Below are positions 56,055 through 64,000 of a stretch of DNA of 64,000 bases, in pieces. The stretch is from Natribaculum breve (GTDB lineage Archaea > Halobacteriota > Halobacteria > Halobacteriales > Natrialbaceae), in the NCBI RefSeq assembly GCF_023008585.1, contig NZ_CP095390.1:1178001-1242000 (forward strand). The letters are read 5' to 3'. Each line of letters starts with the position of its first letter. Position 1 is the stretch's first letter. The notes beneath the pieces were generated by a model. The model searched no databases and was not told where the DNA came from. It was given only the letters and a program-made list of their open reading frames with translations. A program made the position numbers and the translations under genes.

Positions 56055-56882
56055 ATGCGAAGGGACATTTCGCGACGCCAGTTGCTCGGTGGGGGAAGTC
56101 TCGGTGCACTCGGCGCGCTCGCCGGCTGCCTCGCGATCGGCGGGGGCGTAACGGAAACCGTGACGAAAACCTACGAGACCACCGATCTCGGTTCGCTCTC
56201 GCTCGAGGCGACCAACGGCTGGATCACCGTCGACGGCAACCAGGGCGATGCGATCGAGGTCCGGGCTCACAAAGCGGCACCGACCGAAGACGCCCTGGAG
56301 TCGGTAACCCTCGACTCCAGCCGGAGCGAGGGAACCCTGAGGCTCGAGACGAACGACGACACGCTACCGTTTCTATTCAGTTCCAATCCCAGAATCGATC
56401 TCGAGGTGACGGTCCCGGCGGGGATCCGGCTCGCGCGGGCGAAGACGACGAACGGCGACGTCGAAATCCGGAACACGACCGGCGAACTGGTCGTCGGGAC
56501 GACGAACGGCCAGGTCGACGTCGAGGGCGTCGACGGCGGGCTGAACGCCGAGACCACCAACGGAGATATCGACACCGCTGACGTCAGCGGTGACGTCGAT
56601 GCGGACACGACGAACGGGGATATCGACGTCTCGCTTGCGGACGGCGACGGCGACCTGACCGCGGGGAGTACCAACGGCGAAATCGCGGTCCGAGCGTCCG
56701 CGTCGCTCGATGCGACGATCAGTGTCTCGACGACCAACGGCGACGTATCGGTCGACGGCTTCGGCGATTCGAACGCCTCGAGCGACGGCTCACTCGAGAC
56801 GACGCTGGGTGACGGGACCCGCCGCATCCGCATCGAGACGACCAACGGCAACGTGACGCTTCGAAACACCGACGCGTCGTAG
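56055..56882 (+). CDS. Exported DUF4097-like lipoprotein with TTNGD repeats
   Basis: A 275-residue protein. It has a Tat/lipobox leader: RRQLLGGGSLGALGALAGC, Cys at about residue 25. The rest forms regular beta-strand repeats of about 17-22 residues, each with a TNG turn: EATNGWITVD, KTTNGDVEIR, GTTNGQVDVE, ETTNGDIDTA, DTTNGDIDVS, GSTNGEIAVR, STTNGDVSVD, ETTNGNVTLR. This is the beta-helix style of DUF4097/adhesin-like proteins. It probably sits outside the membrane; ligand unknown. Confidence 0.82.
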   Translation: MRRDISRRQLLGGGSLGALGALAGCLAIGGGVTETVTKTYETTDLGSLSLEATNGWITVDGNQGDAIEVRAHKAAPTEDALESVTLDSSRSEGTLRLETNDDTLPFLFSSNPRIDLEVTVPAGIRLARAKTTNGDVEIRNTTGELVVGTTNGQVDVEGVDGGLNAETTNGDIDTADVSGDVDADTTNGDIDVSLADGDGDLTAGSTNGEIAVRASASLDATISVSTTNGDVSVDGFGDSNASSDGSLETTLGDGTRRIRIETTNGNVTLRNTDAS

Positions 56883-57005
56883 CGATTCTCGTCCGGCAAG
56901 AGCGCGAGAGTCGGGCGCCGTCGAGCGGTGGGTCGGCCGGCGATCGTCGGCACGCGGCCACCGTAGAACGGTACCTCTTTTACCCAGCCACCCAACCGCA
57001 CTGAT

Positions 57006-57416
57006 ATGCCCACGCTCGGCCTGGTGGTCGCGCAATTCAACCGCCCGATCACCGAGCAGATGGAAACGCAGGCCCGAGAGGCCGCCGCCGCCGCCGGCGT
57101 CGACGTCTACGAGACGGTCCACGTCCCGGGTGCGTACGACGCACCGCTGGCCGCAGACCGCCTCGCTCGGATGGAGGACGTCGACGCCGTCGCCGTCGTC
57201 GGTGCGGTCATCACCGGTGACACCGACCACGACCAGGTGATCACCGACGCGACGGCCCAGCGTCTCTCCGACGTGAGTCTCGAGCGTGACACGCCAGTCA
57301 CCCTCGGCGTGACGGGCCCCGGGATGTCCGCCGCGGAGGCCCGCGAACGCGTCGAGAACGCGGCGAAAGCCGTCGAGGGTGCGATCGATCTCGTCGAGGA
57401 ACTTCCAGAACCATGA
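57006..57416 (+). CDS. ribH: 6,7-dimethyl-8-ribityllumazine synthase
   Basis: A 136-residue riboflavin-pathway enzyme joining a ribityl-aminouracil to dihydroxybutanone phosphate. LGLVVAQFNRPITEQM starts the substrate loop, VPGAYDAPLAADRL and AVVGAVITGDTDHDQVITDA hold the phosphate and catalytic His positions. Length is right for the archaeal form. It overlaps the aminotransferase gene by 4 bases. Confidence 0.93.
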   Translation: MPTLGLVVAQFNRPITEQMETQAREAAAAAGVDVYETVHVPGAYDAPLAADRLARMEDVDAVAVVGAVITGDTDHDQVITDATAQRLSDVSLERDTPVTLGVTGPGMSAAEARERVENAAKAVEGAIDLVEELPEP

Positions 57417-58561
57417 CCATGGACTTCGCAGACCGCGTAACCCGAGTCGAACCGTCCGCAACGCTTGCAATCTCCGCGCTCGCCACCGAACTCGAGGCCG
57501 AGGGCGTAGACGTCGTCGACCTCTCCGTCGGCGAACCCGACTTCCCGACGCCCGAGAACGTCGTCGAAGCCGGCAAGGCGGCGATGGACGCCGGCCACAC
57601 CGGCTACACCACCTCCGCCGGCATCCTCGAGCTCCGCGAGGCCATCGCGGAGAAGCTGGCCGACGACGGCCTAGAGCACGGCCCCGAGGAGATCATCGTC
57701 ACGCCCGGCGCGAAGCAGGCGCTGTACGAGATCGTCAGCGCGCTCGTCGAAGACGGCGACGAGGTCGTCCTGCTCGACCCCGCGTGGGTCTCCTACGAGG
57801 CGATGGTCAAGATGGCCGGCGGCTCGCTCACCCGCGTCGACCTCTCTGCCTTCGACTTCCAGCTCGAGCCCGCACTCGACGACCTCGAGAGCGTCGTCAC
57901 GGACGAGACGGAGCTGCTGATCGTCAACTCGCCGTCGAACCCCACCGGCGCGGTCTACTCCGACGCAGCACTCGAGGGTGTGCGCGACCTGGCCGTCGAA
58001 CACGACGTCACCGTCATCTCCGACGAGATCTACAAGGAGATCACCTACGGCGTCGAGCCGACCAGCCTGGGCACGCTCGAGGGGATGGCAGACCGCACCG
58101 TGACGGTCAACGGCTTCTCGAAGGCCTACTCGATGACCGGCTGGCGGCTGGGCTACTTCGCCGGCCCCGAGGAACTGGTCGATCAGGCCGGCAAACTCCA
58201 CAGCCACTCCGTGTCGTCGGCCGTCAACTTCGTCCAGCACGCGGGCATCGAGGCCCTGCAGAACACCGACGAGGCGGTCGAGGAGATGGTCGCCGCCTTC
58301 GAGGAGCGACGCGACCTGGTCGTCGACCTGCTCGAGGCGGAAGGCGTCGACGTCGCGGTTCCGGACGGCGCGTTCTACATGATGTTGCCCGTCGACTCGG
58401 ACGACCAGGCCTGGTGTGAGGGTGCACTCGAGGACGCCCACGTCGCCACCGTCCCGGGGAGCGCCTTCGGCACCCCCGGCTACGCGCGAATCTCCTACGC
58501 CGCGAGCGAGGAGCGCCTCCGCGAGGGGATCGAGCGACTGGCCGAGGAAGGCTACCTGTAG
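57413..58561 (+). CDS. Class I aminotransferase (AspB-like)
   Basis: A 382-residue PLP-dependent aminotransferase. DLSVGEPDFPTPENV and VTPGAKQALYEI are N-terminal motifs; NSPSNPTGAVYSDAAL holds the cofactor Asn; ISDEIYKEI the Asp/Tyr; VNGFSKAYSMTGWRLGYFAG contains the Schiff-base Lys. A C-terminal Arg region (GYARISYAASEERL) binds the carboxylate. It is likely an aspartate or broad-range aminotransferase, translationally coupled to ribH, though no pathway link is obvious. Confidence 0.92.
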   Translation: MTMDFADRVTRVEPSATLAISALATELEAEGVDVVDLSVGEPDFPTPENVVEAGKAAMDAGHTGYTTSAGILELREAIAEKLADDGLEHGPEEIIVTPGAKQALYEIVSALVEDGDEVVLLDPAWVSYEAMVKMAGGSLTRVDLSAFDFQLEPALDDLESVVTDETELLIVNSPSNPTGAVYSDAALEGVRDLAVEHDVTVISDEIYKEITYGVEPTSLGTLEGMADRTVTVNGFSKAYSMTGWRLGYFAGPEELVDQAGKLHSHSVSSAVNFVQHAGIEALQNTDEAVEEMVAAFEERRDLVVDLLEAEGVDVAVPDGAFYMMLPVDSDDQAWCEGALEDAHVATVPGSAFGTPGYARISYAASEERLREGIERLAEEGYL

Positions 58562-58632
58562 TCCGGCTGGGAGTGGTCTACGTGTCGGTCTGACGATCGA
58601 ATTTTTAGGCGTCGAATGCGTATTCGGAGCCC

Positions 58633-59361
58633 ATGAACGTCGTCGCCGCGCTGGACGCCGACAGGGGGACGCTCTGTGTTGTCGGAGCGGGTGGCAAGAA
58701 ATCGACGCTGTACGCACTCGCCGATCGCCTCGAGCGGGCGGTCCTCACGGCGACGGTGCGGATTCCGATCTTCGACCAGCACGTCCCAGCAGTACAGGTG
58801 ACGGACGCACCGCGGGCGGCACTCGAGGACGCGACGGCGTTCCCGCTCGGACTCGTCCCTGCACGCGAGGACGACGACCGGTATCGCGGGTACGACCCCG
58901 AGACGGTCGACGCCATCGCGAGCGTCCACGACGGCCCCGTCCTCGTGAAGGCGGACGGGGCGCGGACGCGCGAGTTCAAGGCCCCCGGCGAGCGCGAACC
59001 CCAGTTGCCGTCGACGACCGACGTGGCCGTCCCCATCGCGAGCGTCCACGCCGTCGGGAGGCCGCTCACCGAGGAGTACGTCCACCGCCCCGAGCGCGTC
59101 GCCGCGATCACCGACCTCGAAGTCGGCGATCGGATCACGCCAGCGGCGGTCGCGACGGTCGTCTCGAGCGACGCGGGCGGGCTGAAGGGGATCCCGGCGG
59201 ACGCGACGGCGATCCCGCTTCTCAACAAGGTCGACGACGCCGACGACGAGGAGACGGCCCGCGAGATCGCGGCCGCGATCCTCGAGCAGGCAGACGTTCC
59301 ACGGGTCGTCCTGGCGCGGATGGCGGACGCGACGGTGGTCGACGTCGTTCGATCGACCTGA
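58633..59361 (+). CDS. YqeC-like selenium-cofactor accessory protein
   Basis: A 242-residue P-loop-like protein. GAGGKKSTLYALADRL is the nucleotide loop; VLVKADGARTREFKAPGERE and EPQLPSTTDVAVPIASVHAV match the second conserved block of YqeC family proteins (ADGxR...KAPxExEP). These are linked in bacteria to selenium-dependent molybdenum hydroxylases. No hydroxylase is in this window, but a tungstate transporter is, at 8-10 kb. The substrate is not known. Confidence 0.78.
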   Translation: MNVVAALDADRGTLCVVGAGGKKSTLYALADRLERAVLTATVRIPIFDQHVPAVQVTDAPRAALEDATAFPLGLVPAREDDDRYRGYDPETVDAIASVHDGPVLVKADGARTREFKAPGEREPQLPSTTDVAVPIASVHAVGRPLTEEYVHRPERVAAITDLEVGDRITPAAVATVVSSDAGGLKGIPADATAIPLLNKVDDADDEETAREIAAAILEQADVPRVVLARMADATVVDVVRST

Positions 59362-59406
59362 GATACCGCTGGACGCAACGAAACTTCCCTGGGTCACACG
59401 CGATCA

Positions 59407-59453
59407 CACGCGAGACGCCCTCGCAAGCGGCGACAGCCGTCGAGACGCGATCG
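59407..59453. repeat. Dispersed repeat, copy B (47 bp core)
   Basis: This segment matches 21439-21485 at 44 of 47 positions, including both CGAGACGC motifs. It lies in the 189 bp gap between the YqeC-like gene and the ATP-NAD kinase gene. Outer ends GATACCGCTGG (59362-59373) and CCACCAGTATC about 130 bp apart are an additional weak inverted repeat. Confidence 0.6.
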
Positions 59454-59550
59454 AGGACGTCCTGGCCGCTTTCCACCAGTATCGCTTCGCGGGCGGTCGG
59501 CCGATCGAGAAGCCACACTGCTTTTGCAGCGGACCGCCGTACGCTGGCGT

Positions 59551-60621
59551 ATGGATAGCATCGGCGTCGTCGTCAATCCGATCGCCGGCATGGGTGGTCG
59601 GGTCGGACTGAAGGGAACCGACGGGAAAGTCGAGGAGGCGCGCCGACTGGGGGCCGAGCCGCGTGCGCCCGATCGCGCCGTCGCTGCACTCGAGGCCCTC
59701 TCCCGTCGCGAACCGGACCTCACCGTCTACACTGCGGCCGGCGAGATGGGTGCCGAGGAGGCGCACGCGGCAGGCTACGACCCGACGGTCGTCTACGAGC
59801 CAGACGCCGACGAAACGAGCGCGACGGACACGAAAGCCGCAGTTCGGGCATTTCTCGAGCGGGACGTCGATCTGCTCCTGTTCGTCGGCGGCGACGGCAC
59901 GGCCGTCGACGTCGCGGACGTCCTCGAGGAGACGGACGCTGAGACACCGATGCTGGGCGTTCCCGCGGGCGTGAAAGTCTACTCTTCCGTCTTCGGCGTT
60001 ACGCCGGCCGATACCGGGCGGATCGCCGCCGAGGCGGACCGGGTCGAAAACCGGGAGGTAAACGACATCGACGAGGAGGCCTACCGCGAGGGCGAGGTCC
60101 GGGCCGACCTGAAAGCTATCGTTCCCGTCCCGGTCGCACCGAACCTGCAGGCGGGCAAACAGCTCTCGAGTGGCAGCGTCGACGCGCTGGCCGAGGGCTT
60201 CGCTCGCGAGGTCGAGGAGGGGACGACGTACGTCTTCGGTCCCGGCAGCACGGTGGGTGCGATCGAGGAGGAACTCGGCGTCGACCCCTCGCCGCTCGGG
60301 GTCGACGTCTGGCGCGACGGGGAGGTGCTCGCCCGAGACGCCGCCGAGTCGGAGATCCTCGAGGTCCTCGAGAATCCAGCCACCATCGTCGTCTCGCCGA
60401 TCGGTGGACAGGGATTCATCTTCGGGCGGGGCAACCACCAGATTTCGCCGACGGTAATCGACCGTGCCGACGATATCGAGGTCGTCGCCTCGGGCGAGAA
60501 ACTCGACGATCTAGACGCGTTGTGCGTCGACACCGACGACGAAGACGTCGACGAGTCCCTTCGGGGTTGGCTCCAGGTTCGAACTGGTCGGTTTACGACA
60601 CGTCTCGTGAAAGTTGTATAA
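59551..60621 (+). CDS. ATP-NAD kinase family protein (AcoX-like)
   Basis: A 356-residue protein from MDSIGVVVNPIAGMGGRVGL. LLLFVGGDGTAVDVADVLEE is the GGDG motif of the NAD/diacylglycerol kinase superfamily, and LGVPAGVKVYSSVFGVTP and VFGPGSTVGAIEEELGVDPS are features of the COG3199 group rather than of standard NAD kinase. Phosphorylation of NAD or of another diol is the expected chemistry. An ATG at 59524 would add nine residues. Confidence 0.85.
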   Translation: MDSIGVVVNPIAGMGGRVGLKGTDGKVEEARRLGAEPRAPDRAVAALEALSRREPDLTVYTAAGEMGAEEAHAAGYDPTVVYEPDADETSATDTKAAVRAFLERDVDLLLFVGGDGTAVDVADVLEETDAETPMLGVPAGVKVYSSVFGVTPADTGRIAAEADRVENREVNDIDEEAYREGEVRADLKAIVPVPVAPNLQAGKQLSSGSVDALAEGFAREVEEGTTYVFGPGSTVGAIEEELGVDPSPLGVDVWRDGEVLARDAAESEILEVLENPATIVVSPIGGQGFIFGRGNHQISPTVIDRADDIEVVASGEKLDDLDALCVDTDDEDVDESLRGWLQVRTGRFTTRLVKVV

Positions 60622-60647
60622 TGATACCTCTCGTCAACCATCCGGCC

Positions 60648-60699
60648 TAGTCTTATTACCCATAACGTCGGTCGTATAATGAGTATATAGTCAAGACTA
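60648..60699 (+). promoter_or_regulatory. Promoter with TAGTCTT/AAGACTA inverted repeat
   Basis: TAGTCTT (60648-60654) and AAGACTA (60693-60699) flank an AT-rich stretch containing GTATATA at about 60683-60689. The ATG of the PhoU-like gene is at 60726, roughly 37 bases after the TATA. A repressor bound to both arms would cover the promoter. Confidence 0.5.
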
Positions 60700-60725
60700 A
60701 GGTCGGCAGCGGCCTACCCGGAGAC

Positions 60726-61757
60726 ATGGAAACGCGGAAAGTGCAGCGACTCGGTCCGTCGACGCTGGCGATGACGTTGCCCGCGGAGTGGGCGTCCGAA
60801 CACGGCGTCGAAAAAGGAGACGAAGTGTCTCTCCGGACCGGCGGGAAGGGAACGTTGACGGTGATGCCAGAATCCGTCAGCTCCGAAGACACGGAGGCGA
60901 TCATCCGTGCCGACGACCTGGACGCCCAGGCCGTCGAACGGGCAATCGTCGCCCAGTACGTCCTCGGTCGGCGAGTCATTCGAATCGAACGCGAGGAGGG
61001 TGCCCTCGACTCCGCACACATCAACGCCGTCTACCAGGCCGAAACACAGCTGATGGGTCTGGGCGTCATCGAGGAGACGCCCGAAAGCATCTCGATTCGC
61101 TGTTCGGTCGATCCCGAAGACTTCACGCTCGACAACCTCCTCGAGCGCCTCGAGCGAACGGGGCGGACGATGCGCGGCGAAGCGATCAAGTCCCTGGCCC
61201 ACGGCAACCCCGACCTGGCCCAGCGCGCGCTCAACCGCGAGCGCCAGGCCAACAAGATCTTCGTCCTCTTGCTTCGGCTGATCTTCACCGCCTACCAGAA
61301 CCCGAACCTCGCTCGTGCCGTGGGACTCGACAGCGGCTTCCCGCTCATCGGCTACCGCTCGATCGCGAAGAACCTCGAGTTGACCGCGGACAACGCAGAG
61401 GACATCGCCGACATCGTGATGGAAGCCGACGGACACGCGCTCAACGTCGAGAGCGCGACGATGCGCCAGATTCGCGAACTGACCGACCTGGTCGACGAGA
61501 TCACGTCGGTCGCGGTCGAAGCCGCGGTCTACCGGGACTACGACCTGACGATCGAAGTGCGGAAACTGTTCCAGGAGATCGACGAGACCGAACGCGACAT
61601 TCTCGACGGCCTGCCGGAGATGTCCAACGACGACCTCCTGCAGGTGCGCGAGGTGCTGGTCAGTCTCCAGCAGACCGCCCAGTACGCCATGCGAAACGCC
61701 GAGATCGCGGCGAACCTCGCGCTCAACGAGGAGTCCGAACACACGAGCATTCGGTGA
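60726..61757 (+). CDS. AbrB-PhoU phosphate regulator
   Basis: A 343-residue regulator. Residues 1-48 are a SpoVT/AbrB-type DNA-binding domain (METRKVQRLGPSTLAMTLPA...WASEHGVEKGDEVSL). The remainder contains two PhoU helical repeats (about 100-330) with acidic/His residues for metal binding, e.g. NVESATMRQIRELTDLVDEI and LQVREVLVSLQQTAQYAMRN. It is the usual haloarchaeal phosphate-uptake regulator architecture and is probably monocistronic, with its own palindromic promoter. Confidence 0.88.
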   Translation: METRKVQRLGPSTLAMTLPAEWASEHGVEKGDEVSLRTGGKGTLTVMPESVSSEDTEAIIRADDLDAQAVERAIVAQYVLGRRVIRIEREEGALDSAHINAVYQAETQLMGLGVIEETPESISIRCSVDPEDFTLDNLLERLERTGRTMRGEAIKSLAHGNPDLAQRALNRERQANKIFVLLLRLIFTAYQNPNLARAVGLDSGFPLIGYRSIAKNLELTADNAEDIADIVMEADGHALNVESATMRQIRELTDLVDEITSVAVEAAVYRDYDLTIEVRKLFQEIDETERDILDGLPEMSNDDLLQVREVLVSLQQTAQYAMRNAEIAANLALNEESEHTSIR

Positions 61758-61868
61758 CCGATCCCCGACGGCGACGGACGCTCACCGATCGGAATCGGCG
61801 TCGTCGACGACGCTGCCCACGTTCGAAACTACCACCCTATTTTTAATTACAGCGAAGAATATGGCGGT

Positions 61869-62720
61869 ATGGGGTCACAGGAGGAGCGAATCATCCGGCT
61901 CATCGCGAACACGTACAACCGGGCGGTGCTGTCGATTCTCAACGACGCTGCTCGACCGCTTCCTGTGACCGAACTGGCCGACCGCCTCGTTTCTCGCGAC
62001 GCCGGCGTACTCCGGTCGTCCGACTACGAGACCGAGTTCGATCGAGTGCTCGTTGCACTCCACCACAGACACCTCCCCCAGCTCGACGACGCAGGACTGA
62101 TCGCGTACGATCACGAGGAGAACGTCGCCGTCTACCGCGATTACGCGGCGGTCGACGCCGAGTGGATGGAGCTCGAGCTCATCGACGAGTTGCTATCGCG
62201 GTTCCAGACCGGCAGCCGCAGCGACGGCGACGCGATCGGCGTGATCGAAGGGCAGACGGACGTGTACGAGTACAGCCGGGAACTGGCAGACAAGGCCGAA
62301 GACGAGTTGTTTCTCGTCTACGCCTCCGACGACTTGCTCGATCAGGACTGTCTCCCACACGCGAGACGAGCGATCGAACGCGGCGTGGACATCTACGCCG
62401 GATCGAAGAATCCGGCCGTCCGCGAGTACTTTCGCGAGTACCTCCCGACGGCGACCATCTGGGAACCACAGGGCGACTGGATGAACGAGCCGTCGAGGTA
62501 TCCGCGAGTCGGGCGACTCATCGTCGCCGATCGCGACAAAGTCATGGTCGCCCTCTGGGACGAACCGGGCGACGACGGCACCAGAAGCGAGACGGCGATG
62601 ATCGGCGAGGGAGCCGTCAACCCTCTGGTCGTACTCGTCCGCGAACTGCTGGGACCTCGACTCGACCACCTCGATTACCAGAGCGACGATTTCACGAGCG
62701 GCCTCCCGTTCGAACCCTGA
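61869..62720 (+). CDS. HTH regulator with TrmB/PLD-like sensor domain
   Basis: A 283-residue protein. Residues about 5-100 form a DUF7344-like winged helix (LIANTYNRAVLSILNDAARP; LHHRHLPQLDDAGLIAYD). Residues about 125-275 resemble the ligand-binding domain of TrmB-type regulators, which has a phospholipase-D-like fold (EYSRELADKAEDELFLVYAS; RRAIERGVDIYAGSKN). A catalytic HKD motif is absent. It is a predicted cytoplasmic transcription regulator, ligand unknown. Confidence 0.72.
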   Translation: MGSQEERIIRLIANTYNRAVLSILNDAARPLPVTELADRLVSRDAGVLRSSDYETEFDRVLVALHHRHLPQLDDAGLIAYDHEENVAVYRDYAAVDAEWMELELIDELLSRFQTGSRSDGDAIGVIEGQTDVYEYSRELADKAEDELFLVYASDDLLDQDCLPHARRAIERGVDIYAGSKNPAVREYFREYLPTATIWEPQGDWMNEPSRYPRVGRLIVADRDKVMVALWDEPGDDGTRSETAMIGEGAVNPLVVLVRELLGPRLDHLDYQSDDFTSGLPFEP

Positions 62721-62887
62721 CCAGACCAGGAGCCCGATACCCGACGGCGGATTCGACCACGATGGACCGACGTCGTCGCCCGATTCACGTACGAGATCGG
62801 CCCGGACGAACGACGGAGCGAGGCCGTCCACGTCCACGTTCACGAAGCGTCATCCAGCCCCGACCTCGAGTAACACGCCGACCTCGG

Positions 62888-63376
62888 TCACACTCCGTCG
62901 CCAGCCGAGGACGCGTCGGTGGTCGACTCGAGACGCTTCTCGACCGTTAGCGGACTCCGACACGTGAGCCGACAGGAAAACGCCGGATGTTCGGCGAAGT
63001 GTCTGACCAGCAGGTGGCGTCTCGACCCGGTGATCCCGGTTCGACCCACCGCTTGCGCGTCGAATCGCTCCGGCAGTCGGTCGAAGAGTCGTCGAACGGC
63101 CTCGAACGACTCGAAGACCTTGGCGTTGCCGGTCGAGGACGATCCCCGCCTCGAGACGACGTACGAGCCGTCCTCCCGGTGGGTACAGGCCGTGTAGACG
63201 AACTCGCGGCGCTCGGTCAGCGCGTCGTCGATCGCCTCCTGGAGCGCCCTGGCGTCGCGTCTGGACAGTTTCCGGGACGTTCCGTCGATCGTCAGGAAGA
63301 GCGTGCCGTCGTCGTCGACGGAGACGGCTGGAGCGTCGTCACTGCTCGAGAAGAACGCGATCAGGAGCGGGTTCAC
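62888..63376 (-). CDS. Haloarchaeal conserved hypothetical protein (DUF7528-like)
   Basis: A 162-residue protein. An N-terminal beta segment (PAVSVDDDGTLFLTIDGTSR) precedes KLSRRDARALQEAIDDALTE, then a second domain with strongly conserved-looking VGRTGITGSRRHLLVRHFAE and FSCRLTCRSPLTV. No known catalytic motif is seen. The start overlaps the stop of the upstream LEA14-like gene by 4 bases, so they are co-translated. Confidence 0.7.
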   Translation of the reverse strand: MNPLLIAFFSSSDDAPAVSVDDDGTLFLTIDGTSRKLSRRDARALQEAIDDALTERREFVYTACTHREDGSYVVSRRGSSSTGNAKVFESFEAVRRLFDRLPERFDAQAVGRTGITGSRRHLLVRHFAEHPAFSCRLTCRSPLTVEKRLESTTDASSAGDGV

Positions 63377-64000
63377 TCCGCGTCATGGACGGTCGTACAG
63401 GTGCCAGCGACAAAACAGTATCGGGACCTCCGACTCGAGTCGCCCTCGCCTAACAGATCGGTCTCGACCGTCTCCTCGTAGGTGAGCGCCTCGAGCGGTA
63501 CGGTGACCGTCGACCCGGTCGGCAGTTCGATCCGACCCTCGAATTCGACTCGCAGTTCCGAGCGCTGGTCGTTCTCGAGGTGGGTGACCCACCACTCGTC
63601 GAGGCGGTCGTGCTCGATCGCCGTCGTCGCGGTGATCGTCGTCTCCTCGCCGGACTCGAGGACCGTCCCGCTGGCGGTCTCGCCCTCGCCGACGACGACG
63701 TCGTTCATCGTGATCGTGTACCCGATCCGTGCCACCGGCACGTCGTACTCGCCGGGGTTGTACGCGTCGGCTGCCAGCTCGAGTTCGGTCCGGTTCGCGT
63801 CGACGTCTCCCCAGGACGCCCGGGTCTCGTTGAGGTACAGGACCGGGTCCGCGGCGAACGGGACGTCCGCGTCGATCGGCCTGGACTCGGTCGACTCGAA
63901 CGACGAGAGGAGGTCCGTCTCGACGGTACGGGACCGCGTAACGTCCGTACTGTATCCGAGGACGCCGATCGTCACCCGCGCGTCGACGTCGACGGTGGTT
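63373..64000 (-). CDS. LEA14-like (type 2 LEA/WHy) protein, 5' end outside window
   Basis: The frame is open to the right edge (at least 208 residues), so the true start is beyond it; the first GTG inside the window (63975) is not the likely start. VLYLNETRASWGDVDANRTE, AADAYNPGEYDVPVARIGYT and ESGEETTITATTAIEHDRLD fit the water-stress WHy/LEA14 beta-sandwich, a second copy of which may lie upstream. It probably acts as a membrane-associated stress protein; its stop overlaps the following gene. Confidence 0.75.
   Translation of the reverse strand, partial: TTVDVDARVTIGVLGYSTDVTRSRTVETDLLSSFESTESRPIDADVPFAADPVLYLNETRASWGDVDANRTELELAADAYNPGEYDVPVARIGYTITMNDVVVGEGETASGTVLESGEETTITATTAIEHDRLDEWWVTHLENDQRSELRVEFEGRIELPTGSTVTVPLEALTYEETVETDLLGEGDSSRRSRYCFVAGTCTTVHDAE

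Noticed and set aside
62721..62887. Gene in the 167 bp gap after the HTH sensor
   Set aside because: Open frames here are Arg-rich continuations of shadows; nothing protein-like.

Overview
The window is chromosomal DNA from a halophilic archaeon. The proteins are strongly acidic, GC is high, CTCGAG is frequent, and Tat-type (RR) leaders are common. Hallmark genes include halocyanin, bacterioopsin-activator-type HTH regulators, a complex I lacking NuoEFG, phosphomevalonate decarboxylase and FEN1. The overall flavour suggests a Natrialbales-type genome, but no rRNA or tRNA gene is present to place it.

Layout. 1-15.7 kb is a sensory and accessory block: a partial Tat-exported CARDB-repeat protein, small winged-helix regulators, a 1270-residue multi-PAS/GAF Bat-type regulator, two universal stress proteins, a tungstate ABC transporter (tupA-tupB-tupC) with a ModE/TOBE regulator, a globin sensor, a DICT-domain protein and several small membrane proteins. 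15.8-21.8 kb is housekeeping: FEN1, an NDH-2-like dehydrogenase, the mevalonate-pathway decarboxylase, a coiled-coil protein and endonuclease III. 21.8-28.7 kb encodes a haloarchaeal cytochrome bc complex (Rieske, cytochrome b in two pieces) with a membrane-anchored halocyanin and six small accessory membrane proteins. 28.7-39.9 kb holds a divergent NAD kinase-like protein, an M28 peptidase, a polyprenyl diphosphate synthase, small membrane proteins, acetyl-CoA synthetase, an acyl-CoA mutase large subunit, a GerW-like protein with an NAD(P)-binding partner, and a CBS-ParB-like fusion. 40.0-41.6 kb is a mobile-element nest: an IS630-type element, with TA duplication, inside what looks like an IS200/IS605 (TnpB-type) remnant that keeps a run of hairpins at its right end. 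41.6-43.1 kb is a TrkA-N/DHH protein. 43.2-53.6 kb is the complete haloarchaeal nuo operon (A-B-CD-H-I-J1-J2-K-L-M-N, minus strand). 53.9-64 kb holds purK-purE, an exported DUF4097-like lipoprotein, ribH plus an aminotransferase, a YqeC-like protein, an ATP-NAD kinase family protein, an AbrB-PhoU regulator, an HTH sensor and, at the edge, a partial LEA14-like gene.

How the parts fit. Complex I, the NDH-2-like enzyme and the cytochrome bc/halocyanin cluster form the electron-transport core. Acetyl-CoA synthetase and the mutase feed acyl-CoA metabolism, and the decarboxylase and prenyl synthase make isoprenoid lipids.

The least expected material is non-coding: (i) five copies of an approximately 80-90 bp hairpin element with ATAC...GTAT ends and differing internal stems, mostly at gene 3' ends; (ii) a second dispersed repeat with a 47 bp core (21.4 and 59.4 kb); (iii) a 41 bp tandem duplication in a 639 bp gap after the bc cluster; and (iv) the TnpB-type structured right end. 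No CRISPR array or defence island was seen.
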